64,000 nt of DNA from Alicyclobacillus fructus (GTDB lineage Bacteria; Bacillota; Bacilli; Alicyclobacillales; Alicyclobacillaceae): the NCBI RefSeq assembly GCF_017329605.1, contig NZ_JAFMTY010000004.1, forward strand, positions 1 to 64,000. The letters run 5' to 3'. Below, piece by piece: positions 8,201-16,542 of the stretch (within the stretch, counting starts at the first letter, position 1; each line of letters starts with the position of its first letter). The notes beneath the pieces were generated by a model. That model was not told where the DNA came from, ran no database searches, and was given only the letters and a program-made list of their open reading frames with translations. The position numbers and the translations under genes were made by a program.

Positions 8201-9367
8201 TTGAAAATTGAATCGAAACTGGCTCAGATTGGGAATCGCCAGGATCCCCAGACGGGAGCCGTGTCTGCTCCCATCTACCATTCGACGACCTATGCCCATC
8301 CGGCGCTTGGCCAAAGCACCGGGTTTGATTACACGCGAACGCTCAATCCGACGCGAAAGATCCTCGAGGACGCCATCGCGGAGCTCGAAGGGGGCGTGCG
8401 CGGATTCGCGTTTTCCTCCGGCATGGCCGCGGTCCACGCCGTGTTCTCGCTTCTGTCTCCGGGCGATCACGTCATCGTCTCCGCGGACCTCTACGGCGGC
8501 ACGTACCGGGTGCTCGAGCACATCTTTCGCCCACTCGGGATTGAGGCGACCTATGTGCACACGGGCCATCTCGATGAGGTGGAGGCGGCCGCGCGGGACG
8601 CCACGCGCGCGATGTTCATCGAGACCCCGACCAATCCCACGATGCAGATCACCGATATCGCCGCGGCGAGCCTGTTCGCGAGGCGGCACGGATGGCTGAC
8701 CATCGTGGATAACACGTTCATGACGCCGTACTTTCAGCGGCCCATCGAGTTGGGCGCCGACATCGTGGTTCACTCCGCCACGAAGTTCCTTGGGGGGCAC
8801 AACGATGTGCTCGCCGGCTTGGTTGTGGCGAAGTCGGAGGACGTGGCCGAGCGGTTGTACTTCATTCAGAATTCCATTGGCGCGGTGCTCGGGCCGCAGG
8901 ACGCATGGCTCCTCATGCGCGGCATGAAGACGCTCGCCATCCGCATGGAGCGATGCGCGATGAACGCGAGCGCCATCGCGGCTTGGCTCGACGCGCGCGA
9001 CGACATCGTCAAGGTGTATTACCCGGGCCTGGACACGCATCCGGGCAAGTCCATCTGCGCGAAACAGGCGTCCGGCTTCGGCGGCATGGTCTCGTTCGAG
9101 GTGCTCGACGCGCGCATGGTGCCTTTTATCCTCGAACACCTCAAGCTGGTGACGTTCGCCGAGAGCCTGGGGGGCGTGGAGACGCTCATCACCTATCCCA
9201 CGCGCCAGACGCACGCCGATATCCCGGAAGCCATTCGGGAAAAGGTGGGCGTTACGGACAGGCTGTTGCGGCTCTCCGTGGGCATCGAACACATCGGCGA
9301 CCTGATCGACGATCTGAGTCAAGCGCTCGATCACGCCGCGGAGCAGGTCCTCTCTCGGAGGCGTTGA
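8201..9367 (+). CDS. Cystathionine gamma-synthase / MetI-type PLP enzyme
   Basis: A 388-residue Cys/Met-metabolism PLP enzyme. The pyridoxal phosphate lysine is Lys195 in HSATKFLGGH, and the FSSGMAAV, DLYGGTYR and ETPTNPTM motifs are in place. The family makes or breaks the thioether or thiol of cystathionine, homocysteine or methionine. Sequence alone does not decide between cystathionine gamma-synthase/O-acylhomoserine thiolyase (MetI), a beta/gamma-lyase (MetC, MccB) and methionine gamma-lyase. The start is TTG 8201 after a strong GGAGGAAGGGAG. It is a single-gene unit between its own promoter and a perfect terminator hairpin. Confidence 0.85.
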   Translation: MKIESKLAQIGNRQDPQTGAVSAPIYHSTTYAHPALGQSTGFDYTRTLNPTRKILEDAIAELEGGVRGFAFSSGMAAVHAVFSLLSPGDHVIVSADLYGGTYRVLEHIFRPLGIEATYVHTGHLDEVEAAARDATRAMFIETPTNPTMQITDIAAASLFARRHGWLTIVDNTFMTPYFQRPIELGADIVVHSATKFLGGHNDVLAGLVVAKSEDVAERLYFIQNSIGAVLGPQDAWLLMRGMKTLAIRMERCAMNASAIAAWLDARDDIVKVYYPGLDTHPGKSICAKQASGFGGMVSFEVLDARMVPFILEHLKLVTFAESLGGVETLITYPTRQTHADIPEAIREKVGVTDRLLRLSVGIEHIGDLIDDLSQALDHAAEQVLSRRR

Positions 9368-9372
9368 GCGAA

Positions 9373-9411
9373 AAGGGCCGATCCCGCGAAGGAACGGCGG
9401 GATCGGCCCTT
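9373..9411 (+). terminator. Hairpin terminator after the PLP enzyme gene
   Basis: A perfect 15-bp inverted repeat (AAGGGCCGATCCCGC at 9373-9387 and its complement at 9397-9411) with a 9-nt loop, six bases after the stop codon. The T-tract is weak on the plus strand and better on the minus strand, so it may work in both directions. Confidence 0.75.
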
Positions 9412-9539
9412 CGTGCCCACGAGGTCTTCGTGCGGAAACGCGCGGAGGGCGCATAGGATTTCGTAGGCGGTGTGTCGAAGATCAAGGGACGTAAGCGTTC
9501 GAAATTCTGTTTCAACTCTGAAATGAGGGGGTGGTGAGC

Positions 9540-10616
9540 ATGGAGGCGCCGTCGGGATCGCCGTCCAACGTCTCGGCGAAGGATGAACGCCGCGAGATGA
9601 CGCCTCATCCCGTGCGCATCGGGGAGACAAAGCTTGGCCCGCATTTTCGCTACGATCTCCGCGCTCCGCGGATGGAGGAACTGGATCGCTTCATCGTGGA
9701 AAAGCCCATTCGCGACTGGTCCGTGGTGACGTGGAAGGAGGTCGGCAAACCGTTACGCGTTGAAAATTACGCGTCGGGCAAGCGCTTGTGGGAAGAGCAA
9801 AACGGCGACACCATGCCCGTGAAGACGAGCTGGGAGATGTTCAACCGGTCGTTTCACAGCTGGTTTGTGAAGGACGCACCCGAGGCGCAGCGGCAGGCCC
9901 TGCGCCGGATGGCAAGGAGTGTGGCCTCGTTGCGGCTAGACGAGATCGCGAGCGTCTTCCAGGAGCTGCAGCAGGTGACGCTCTGGAACCTCGCCCACCG
10001 CGTGACCGACACCATCTGGGATCCCAGGGGCAAGCGCGCGCTGTTCCGAGGGCTGGACGTCGAGCGGCCGCGCATCCTGTTCCTGGGCGCCGCGGAGGGG
10101 TACGAAGCGATGCAGTTGTACGCCATGTACCCAGGTGGAGAGGCGGTCATGGTGGATTACGATGCCTTCTGCCGGGATCACCGATTTGGCGATTTTCCCG
10201 AGGACTACCCTTTTTTGGGGTACGATCCGGCCACCGGATCGGCGCGGGCCTGGTACCGGGGCGAGATGCGGTTGACGTATCTGGTCGAGGACATCCGCAA
10301 GCTTCCCTTTGGGCGCGAGTTTGACATCGTGCTGAGCGTCGGACTGCTGGAGCACTTTCCGGACGAATACAAACCCGAGTGCATCGAGTGGCACCGGAAG
10401 TTCCTGCGGCCCGGCGGGTATGCCATCCTGACGACGCCCCGGCTCGGGTGGCGCACGAAGCTCTTCTACCACGTCATGGCGGAGGCCATGAACTACACGT
10501 ATCGCGAGCTGATGACGGTCGATCAGATGGGCTTGTACCTCTATGAAAACGGATTCAACATTTTGCGCCACGGCTGGATCAAGACGCACAACGGCATTGT
10601 GGCGCGACCGCGGTGA
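9540..10616 (+). CDS. Class I SAM methyltransferase-like protein with novel N-terminal domain
   Basis: A 358-residue protein. The C-terminal half (about 175-350) has class I methyltransferase motifs: ILFLGAAEGYEA as motif I, an acidic VMVDYD strand end, FDIVLSVGLLEHFPD as motif IV, and RPGGYAILTTP. Motif I is less glycine-rich than usual and there is an insertion after VDYD. The first about 170 residues match no domain I recognise. The substrate is unknown. ATG 9540 is preferred over GTG 9531 because GAGGGGG lies about eight bases upstream. Its stop overlaps the E1-alpha start by 4 bp (GTGA), tying it to the dehydrogenase cluster. Confidence 0.72.
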   Translation: MEAPSGSPSNVSAKDERREMTPHPVRIGETKLGPHFRYDLRAPRMEELDRFIVEKPIRDWSVVTWKEVGKPLRVENYASGKRLWEEQNGDTMPVKTSWEMFNRSFHSWFVKDAPEAQRQALRRMARSVASLRLDEIASVFQELQQVTLWNLAHRVTDTIWDPRGKRALFRGLDVERPRILFLGAAEGYEAMQLYAMYPGGEAVMVDYDAFCRDHRFGDFPEDYPFLGYDPATGSARAWYRGEMRLTYLVEDIRKLPFGREFDIVLSVGLLEHFPDEYKPECIEWHRKFLRPGGYAILTTPRLGWRTKLFYHVMAEAMNYTYRELMTVDQMGLYLYENGFNILRHGWIKTHNGIVARPR

Positions 10617-11716
10617 GTGCGGCAAGCGGCGAAAACGAGGTGGAGGACGTGCACGTCTACCGATTCACGGAGGAGACAGCGCCGGATCAGGTGCTGAACG
10701 AGGCGGGGGAACGGGTCGGCGAGTTGCCCGAAAACGCGGCCGATCTCGCCCTGCAGTGGTACCCCTTCATGGTCTTCTGCCGCAAGTTTGACGAACGCGC
10801 GCAACTGTTGCAGCGGCAGGGAAGGCTTGGCACCTATGCGCCGTTTCGCGGACAGGAGGCGGCGCAGATCGGCAGCTTCGCCGCGCTCCGACCCGACGAC
10901 TGGATCTTTCCAAGCTACCGGGAGCTTGCCGGCATGATGTATCACGGCCTCGAGCCGTGGCATGCCCTGCTCAAGAGCAGGGGACATCCGAATGCGGGGC
11001 ACATGCCGGAAGGGTTAAACATGGCACCGGCGCAGATCGCCATCGCCGCGCAGGTCCTGCACGCGGTGGGTGCCGGGTGGGCGTGTAAGCTGCAGGGCAC
11101 GGACCGCGTCTCGGTGGCGTACTTCGGCGACGGCGCGACATCGGAAGGCGACTTTCACGAGGGGATGAATTTCGCCTCCGTCATGCAGCTTCCGGTCGTG
11201 TTCTTCTGCCAAAACAACCAGTACGCCATCAGCGTGCCCGTCAAGCGGCAGACCGCCTCTCCGACCATCGCGCAGAAGGCCATCGCGTACGGCATGGAGG
11301 GGCTGCGCGTCGACGGAAACGACGTGTTTGCCGTCTACCAGGCGATGCGGTATGCGGTCGATCGCGCACGCCGAGGCGACGGGCCGACACTCATCGAGGC
11401 GGTCACGTACCGGCTGGGACCGCATACCACAGCGGACGATCCGACGAGATACCGGGACGCGGCGGACGTGGAGGCGTGGGCCCATAGGCGGGATCCGCTC
11501 GTGAGGTTGAGAGCGTGGCTCACGCGGCAGGGCCTGTGGGATGACGCGCGCCAGGCCGCCTGCGAGGCCGAAGCCGAAGCGCGCGTGCGCCGGGCCGTCG
11601 AGGAGATGGAATCCTGCCCGAACAAACCGCTTGAAGAAGCTGTCCTCCATGTGTACGCCGAAACGCCGGAATCGCTCGCGTCTCAACTTGGCGCGCGCCG
11701 AAAGGGGGCCACTTGA
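10613..11716 (+). CDS. 2-oxoacid dehydrogenase E1 alpha subunit
   Basis: A 367-residue E1 alpha subunit of the pyruvate, branched-chain 2-oxoacid or acetoin dehydrogenase class. The thiamine diphosphate motif spans about 172-202 ([13 protein letters not shown] ending QNNQYAIS). A phosphorylation-loop-like [12 protein letters not shown] follows near 260. It decarboxylates a 2-oxoacid, or cleaves acetoin, together with the beta subunit. GTG 10613 overlaps the preceding stop. The beta subunit follows after 1 bp, but no E2 or E3 gene is in the window, so the partner complex is unclear. Branched-chain-like features such as the [12 protein letters not shown] loop slightly favour 2-oxoisovalerate over pyruvate. 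Confidence 0.9.
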   Translation: MSAASGENEVEDVHVYRFTEETAPDQVLNEAGERVGELPENAADLALQWYPFMVFCRKFDERAQLLQRQGRLGTYAPFRGQEAAQIGSFAALRPDDWIFPSYRELAGMMYHGLEPWHALLKSRGHPNAGHMPEGLNMAPAQIAIAAQVLHAVGAGWACKLQGTDRVSVAYFGDGATSEGDFHEGMNFASVMQLPVVFFCQNNQYAISVPVKRQTASPTIAQKAIAYGMEGLRVDGNDVFAVYQAMRYAVDRARRGDGPTLIEAVTYRLGPHTTADDPTRYRDAADVEAWAHRRDPLVRLRAWLTRQGLWDDARQAACEAEAEARVRRAVEEMESCPNKPLEEAVLHVYAETPESLASQLGARRKGAT

Positions 11717-11717
11717 C

Positions 11718-12695
11718 GTGCCGAAGATGACGATGATTGAGGCCATCCGGGATGCGCTTGCCATCGCTCTCCGCGAGGATCCGCGCGTGGTCGTCTTTGG
11801 GGAGGACGTCGGCCGCAACGGAGGCGTGTTCCGCGCGACGGACGGGTTGCAGGCCGAGTTCGGCGAAGCGCGGGTCGCGGACACCCCGCTCGCGGAGAAG
11901 GCCATCGTGGGCACCGCCGTGGGTCTCGCAATGGCGGGCATGAAACCTGTCGCGGAAATCCAGTTTCTCGGTTTCGCGTATGAGGCGATGGATCAGATCG
12001 CGGCGCAACTCGCGCGCATTCGCTTCCGCACGCAGGGAAGATTCACCGCGCCTGCCGTGATTCGCGCGCCCTACGGCGGAGGGGTGCGCACGCCTGAACT
12101 TCATTCCGACAGCCTCGAGGCCCTCTTTGCGCATACGCCGGGGCTCGTCGTGGCGACGCCAAGCCGCCCGTACGACGCCAAGGGGCTGCTCCTCGCCGCC
12201 ATTCACGCCCAGGATCCCGTCATCTTTCTCGAGCCCATCCGGCTCTACCGCGCCTTTCGTGAAGAGGTGCCAAGCGACGCGTACGACGTTCCGCTTGGCC
12301 GCGCGGCCGTCCGCCGCGAAGGATCAGACGTCACCCTCATCGCCTGGGGGCCCACGGTGACGGTGGCGGAATCTGCCGCGGATCAGGTTTCAGCCCGAGG
12401 CATCGATTGCGAAGTGCTCGATCTGCGCACGCTTGCGCCGCTGGACCGATCTGCGATTCAGGCCTCGGTCGAGAAGACCGGTCGGGCCGTCATCGTGCAC
12501 GAAGCCGTTCGGTGTGCCGGCCTAGGGGCCGAGATCGCCGCGACCATCATGGAGCTTGCGTTTTATCACCTGCGCGCACCCATCGAGCGGGTGACGGGGC
12601 TTGACACGCCGTATCCGCCGCCCGCCCTGGAGGACGCGTGGCTGCCGAGCGTGACGCGCGTGGTGGAGGCCATCGAACGCGTCATGGAAGACTGA
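11718..12695 (+). CDS. 2-oxoacid dehydrogenase E1 beta subunit
   Basis: A 325-residue E1 beta subunit that completes the alpha2beta2 thiamine-dependent decarboxylase with the gene just upstream. The family motifs are present: [17 protein letters not shown] near the N-terminus, [14 protein letters not shown], and [19 protein letters not shown] with the catalytic-loop histidine. The C-terminal transketolase domain contains [12 protein letters not shown] and VIVHEA. The start is GTG 11718, nine bases after AAAGGGGG; ATG 11727 is too far from that site. The ligase gene follows after 30 bp with its own GGAGGGG. Confidence 0.9.
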   Translation: MPKMTMIEAIRDALAIALREDPRVVVFGEDVGRNGGVFRATDGLQAEFGEARVADTPLAEKAIVGTAVGLAMAGMKPVAEIQFLGFAYEAMDQIAAQLARIRFRTQGRFTAPAVIRAPYGGGVRTPELHSDSLEALFAHTPGLVVATPSRPYDAKGLLLAAIHAQDPVIFLEPIRLYRAFREEVPSDAYDVPLGRAAVRREGSDVTLIAWGPTVTVAESAADQVSARGIDCEVLDLRTLAPLDRSAIQASVEKTGRAVIVHEAVRCAGLGAEIAATIMELAFYHLRAPIERVTGLDTPYPPPALEDAWLPSVTRVVEAIERVMED

Positions 12696-12725
12696 TGGAC
12701 GGTTCAAACTCGAAGGAGGGGTTGG

Positions 12726-14405
12726 ATGTTCACGCGTCACTTTCCCTATTGGCCGAAGCGGGTGCCGAAGACGCTCACGGTGCCCCGCACGCCCATTCAC
12801 GATAACCTCGCGGTGTCCGCGCGCCGCTATCCTCACAAGACGGCCGTGTACTACTACGGCCGCGAGATTACCTATCGCGAACTGCACGCCGATGTGGAGG
12901 CGCTCGCGGGCTATCTCCAGCACGCGCTCTCCGTCAAGCGGGGCGATCGCGTCGCGCTCTACATGCAGAATTCGCCGCAATTCGTCGTGGCGTATTACGC
13001 GATTCTCCGCGCGGACGCCGTCGTCGTCCCCTTGAACCCCATGCTTGTGGCGAGCGAGCTCCCGTTCTACTTCGAGGACTCCGGCGCTCGCGTCGCGATC
13101 GTCGGGCAGGAACTGGTGGACCGCATCAAGCCGCTCGCGGAGTCCGGCGTCGTCGACAAGGTCATCGTCGCCACCTATCGCGACGCGCTGCCGCCGGAGC
13201 CCGCCCACCGCGTGCCGGACGTGGTGATGGCGCCACCGCAATCCCTAGACCATCCATCTTTCGTCCCATGGTCGCAAGCGCTTACATCCGGACACGCGCC
13301 GCGGCCCAGTGAAGCCACGGCGGACGATCTCGCCGTCATCCCGTACACCTCGGGAACGACGGGCGTGCCCAAGGGATGCATGCACACCCATGCGACGGTT
13401 CAGGCGAACATCGTCTGCGCGGTGGTTTGGAACGGCGTGACGCCGGACGGGGTGGGCCTGTCCACGCTCCCCTTCTTCCACGTCACGGGAATGGAGCACA
13501 GCATGAACGCGCCCATCTACTGCGGCAACACGTTTGCCATTCTGACCCGCTGGGATCGGGAGACGGCCGCGGAACTGATTCAGAAGCTTCGTGTGACGCA
13601 CTGGACCAACATCGCCACCATGGTCGTCGACTTCCTGGCCAACCCGCGCATCGAGTCGTACGACCTGTCTTCGCTCATGGTGGTGGGCGGTGGAGGCGCC
13701 GCCCTGCCGAAGGCGGTGGGCGAGCGGCTCAAGGCACTCACGGGCCTGGATTACGTCGAGGGCTACGGCCTGTCCGAGACCATCGCGCAGACGCACACCA
13801 ATCCGCCGGATCGCGCCAAGCTGCAGTGTGCTGGCGTGCCGCTCTTCGATGTGGATGCCCGCATCGTCGATCCCGAGACGCTCGCGGAGCTCGGGCCTGG
13901 CGAGGAGGGCGAGATCGTCGTCTCCGGGCCGCAAGTGTTTCTCGGCTATTGGAATCGCCCGGAGGAAAACGAGAAGGCGTTCGTCGAGATCGACGGAAAG
14001 CGCTTCTTCCGCACGGGCGATCTCGGCCGCTATGACGAAGAAGGGTACTTCTTCATCGTCGATCGCATCAAGCGGATGATCAACGCGTCCGGCTTCAAGG
14101 TCTGGCCGACGGAGGTGGAGTCCATCCTCTACAAGCACCCGGCCGTGGAGCAGGCGTGCGTCGTGGGCGTTCCAGATCCGCGCCGCGGCGAGACCGTCAA
14201 GGCGTTCATCATCCTGAAGCAGGATCACAAGGACGCCGTCAGCGCGGAGGACATCATCTCCTGGGCGCATGAGCAGATGGCCGCGTACAAGTGTCCGAGG
14301 GAGATCGAGTTTGTCGACAGCCTTCCGATGTCTGGGAGTGGCAAGATCCTGTGGCGCGTATTGCAGGAAGAGGAGCGCAAGAAGCGGCAGGCTGCCGCGA
14401 CCTGA
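12726..14405 (+). CDS. AMP-forming acyl-CoA ligase
   Basis: A 559-residue adenylate-forming ligase that activates a carboxylic acid to acyl-AMP and then acyl-CoA. The P-loop YTSGTTGVPKG is at 207-217, YGLSET follows in the middle, FRTGDLG leads the hinge, and Lys540 in SGSGKILWR is the adenylation lysine. Length and motifs fit the long- or medium-chain fatty acyl-CoA synthetase group; the acid is unknown. It is preceded by AAGGAGGGG and lies between the E1 pair and a 2-hydroxyacid oxidase, so it may act on an acid made by that cluster. Confidence 0.9.
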   Translation: MFTRHFPYWPKRVPKTLTVPRTPIHDNLAVSARRYPHKTAVYYYGREITYRELHADVEALAGYLQHALSVKRGDRVALYMQNSPQFVVAYYAILRADAVVVPLNPMLVASELPFYFEDSGARVAIVGQELVDRIKPLAESGVVDKVIVATYRDALPPEPAHRVPDVVMAPPQSLDHPSFVPWSQALTSGHAPRPSEATADDLAVIPYTSGTTGVPKGCMHTHATVQANIVCAVVWNGVTPDGVGLSTLPFFHVTGMEHSMNAPIYCGNTFAILTRWDRETAAELIQKLRVTHWTNIATMVVDFLANPRIESYDLSSLMVVGGGGAALPKAVGERLKALTGLDYVEGYGLSETIAQTHTNPPDRAKLQCAGVPLFDVDARIVDPETLAELGPGEEGEIVVSGPQVFLGYWNRPEENEKAFVEIDGKRFFRTGDLGRYDEEGYFFIVDRIKRMINASGFKVWPTEVESILYKHPAVEQACVVGVPDPRRGETVKAFIILKQDHKDAVSAEDIISWAHEQMAAYKCPREIEFVDSLPMSGSGKILWRVLQEEERKKRQAAAT

Positions 14406-14416
14406 GGAGTGAGCGC

Positions 14417-15583
14417 ATGAACGTGGGCAATGAGGCTCAGTTTCAGATTTACCAAATGCGCCTCACGGGCCAGTATCGCGGCGAGCCGTTGACCATTTCC
14501 TTTGAGGACTGGGTGAAACGGGCTAAGGAGGTGCTCTCGCCGGAGGCGTTCTGGTACCTCGCCGGGGGATCCGGGCGGGGCGAGACGATGCGGGCGAACG
14601 AAGAGGCGTTCGCGAGGTGGCGGATCGTCCCTCGGGTATTTCAAGACGTGTCCGAGCGCGACTTCTCCGTCGATCTCTTCGGCGCCCGCCTTCCGTATCC
14701 CGTGCTGCTTGCGCCCATCGGCGTGCAGTCCATTCTGGACGCCGACGGGGAACTGGCGGCGGCGCGAGGCGCCGCGAAGTTAGGGCTGCCTTACGTGGTG
14801 AGTTCAGCCGCCACACATCCGCTGGAGGCGATTGCGCAGGCGGCCCCTGGCGCGACGCTCTGGTTTCAGCTGTACTGGTCGCGCCGGCGCGAGATTGCGG
14901 AGAGCTTTGTGCGCCGGGCCGAGGCCGCGGGGTGCAAGGCCATCGTCGTGACGCTCGACACACCGATGATGGCATGGCGCGAGCGGGATCTCGAGCGCGC
15001 GTACCTGCCGTTTCTGCTCGGCGAAGGACTGGGCAATTATCTGTCGGATCCCGCATTTCGCGCCATGCTGCGCCGATCCCCGGAGGACGATCCCGCGAGC
15101 GCCATTCTCCTCTGGACGCAGATCTTTGGCAACCCGGCGCTCACGTGGGCCGACTTCGACTGGCTCCGGAAGACGACGCGCCTCCCGCTGGTTCTCAAGG
15201 GCATCCTCCACCCCGACGACGCCGAGGAGGCGTTCCGCCGGGGAGCAGACGGGATTGTCGTGTCCAACCACGGCGGGAGGCAGGTGGATGGCGCGGTGGC
15301 GTCGCTGGATGCGCTCGCGGCTATCCGGGAGCGCGTCGGCCGAGATCGGCCGGTGCTGATGGACGGCGGGATTCGGCGCGGATCGGATGTGGTGAAGGCG
15401 CTCGCGCTCGGTGCGAGCGCCGTGCTGGTGGGGCGAGTATACGCCTACGGTCTCGCGGTCGAGGGGGAACAAGGCGTGGTGACGACCCTGCGGCATCTGC
15501 TCGCCGACTTCGATCTGACCATGGCCCTCGCAGGTCACCGATCGCTTGCGACGCTCGATCGGAACGCGCTCACGCCTGCGTGA
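14417..15583 (+). CDS. FMN-dependent 2-hydroxyacid oxidase, lactate 2-monooxygenase-like
   Basis: A 388-residue FMN-dependent alpha-hydroxyacid oxidase/dehydrogenase. The catalytic elements are visible: Lys261 in LVLKGIL, and His285 and Arg288 in VVSNHGGRQVDG, with LMDGGIRRGSDV and ASAVLVGR as the phosphate site. The long insertion at about 183-245, with YLPFLLGEGLGNYLSDP, matches lactate 2-monooxygenases and distinguishes it from glycolate oxidases. It would convert an L-2-hydroxyacid to the 2-oxoacid, or oxidatively decarboxylate it. ATG 14417 follows GAGGAGTG, 11 bp after the ligase. It is the last gene of the cluster and faces maf. Confidence 0.85.
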   Translation: MNVGNEAQFQIYQMRLTGQYRGEPLTISFEDWVKRAKEVLSPEAFWYLAGGSGRGETMRANEEAFARWRIVPRVFQDVSERDFSVDLFGARLPYPVLLAPIGVQSILDADGELAAARGAAKLGLPYVVSSAATHPLEAIAQAAPGATLWFQLYWSRRREIAESFVRRAEAAGCKAIVVTLDTPMMAWRERDLERAYLPFLLGEGLGNYLSDPAFRAMLRRSPEDDPASAILLWTQIFGNPALTWADFDWLRKTTRLPLVLKGILHPDDAEEAFRRGADGIVVSNHGGRQVDGAVASLDALAAIRERVGRDRPVLMDGGIRRGSDVVKALALGASAVLVGRVYAYGLAVEGEQGVVTTLRHLLADFDLTMALAGHRSLATLDRNALTPA

Positions 15584-15589
15584 CCGGAA

Positions 15590-16198
15590 TCAATCGAGCG
15601 CGCCCAGGGCGGTCAGCGCTTGTCCGATCCGGCCGAACAACTCGTCGAGAAGTCCGAGCGGCAGGCCGACGACGTTGTAGTAGTCGCCCGCGATGGATTC
15701 CACGAGCAGGCTTCCGAAGCCCTGGATGGCATACGCGCCGGCCTTGTCCATCGGTTCGCCTGTCTCCACGTATCGCCTGAGCCACGCGTCGTCGCGAGGG
15801 CGCATGCGCACTTCGGTTTCGGCAAACGCAGTCTGTTCCGCCGAAGCCGTCCGCACGCAAACGCCTGTGTAGACCCGATGGGTACGGCCGCGGAGGCGTC
15901 TCAGCATGGCGAGGGCGTCATCGGCGTCGCGCGGCTTGCCGAGAATGTCGCCGTCAATGACCACAACCGTGTCGGCCGCCACGACGATGCTCTCGCCCCT
16001 CGCATGGCCGTCCAGTCGCGTCCACACGGCTTCGGCCTTGCGCCGCGCCAGTTCGCATACGGCGTCCTGCGGCCGAGCGCCGGGCGGGATGGTCTCGTCC
16101 GCTTCGCTCGGCATGACGGAAAACGGCACGCCGAGCATGCTCAGCAGTTCCTTCCTTCTTGGCGATCCCGATGCTAGAATGATGCGCATCTTGGACAT
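15590..16198 (-). CDS. maf: Maf nucleotide pyrophosphatase
   Basis: A 202-residue Maf/YhdE-type house-cleaning nucleoside triphosphate pyrophosphatase, also described as a septum-formation inhibitor. The signature ILASGSPRRKELL starts at residue 6, AADTVV and GKPRDADDALAMLRRLRG follow in the middle, and the C-terminal KAGAYAIQGFGSLLVESIAGDYYNVVGLPL is complete. It is expected to hydrolyse dTTP, UTP or modified nucleotides in the cytoplasm. The start is ATG 16198 with GGAAGGGG just upstream; ATG 16189 is possible. It converges on the hydroxyacid oxidase with a 6-bp gap. No mreB, radC or minCD is adjacent, unlike in Bacillus. Confidence 0.92.
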   Translation of the reverse strand: MSKMRIILASGSPRRKELLSMLGVPFSVMPSEADETIPPGARPQDAVCELARRKAEAVWTRLDGHARGESIVVAADTVVVIDGDILGKPRDADDALAMLRRLRGRTHRVYTGVCVRTASAEQTAFAETEVRMRPRDDAWLRRYVETGEPMDKAGAYAIQGFGSLLVESIAGDYYNVVGLPLGLLDELFGRIGQALTALGALD

Positions 16199-16283
16199 GT
16201 CCCCTTCCTGAATTTGCACGCATGCACGGCCGCGCGAGGCGCACACTCCTGTTAGCTCCGAGCGGCAAGGAGGCGAAGGTGGC

Positions 16284-16478
16284 ATGACATCGCGGCGAAA
16301 GTCGATTGGCCGGGGCGACGAAGCGTCCGGCCCGGTGATGAGCGTCGAAGCGAGCCGCGCGATGCGCCGCGGCGAAAAAGTCGGCAGTGCCTCTCGCCAT
16401 GGCAATCCGTCCTACGGACGTTATGCCCGGGCGCTCGACGGAGAATACGGCGCCTCGGTGCGCGACGAACAACTCTGA
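16284..16478 (+). CDS. Small hypothetical protein (64 aa)
   Basis: A 64-residue ORF, rich in Arg, Gly, Ser and charged residues, with no motif I recognise and no hydrophobic segment. In its favour are AAGGAGG ten bases before ATG 16284, a divergent position relative to maf, and a perfect hairpin after its stop. Against it are the low-complexity composition and the lack of a clear promoter. It may be a real small basic protein or a chance frame. Confidence 0.4.
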   Translation: MTSRRKSIGRGDEASGPVMSVEASRAMRRGEKVGSASRHGNPSYGRYARALDGEYGASVRDEQL

Positions 16479-16502
16479 TTCCTGAAGCTCGGAGCGACGA
16501 GG

Positions 16503-16531
16503 CAGGGCACAGGCTGGGCCTGTGCCCTGCA
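16503..16531. terminator. Perfect hairpin between convergent genes
   Basis: GCAGGGCACAGGC (16503-16515), a 3-nt loop and the exact complement (16519-16531). It lies between the 64-aa ORF and the 3' end of the flavoprotein gene. Neither strand has a T-tract, so it may be an RNA-end-protecting structure or a bidirectional terminator. Confidence 0.6.
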
Positions 16532-16542
16532 ATCCGTGTGGG

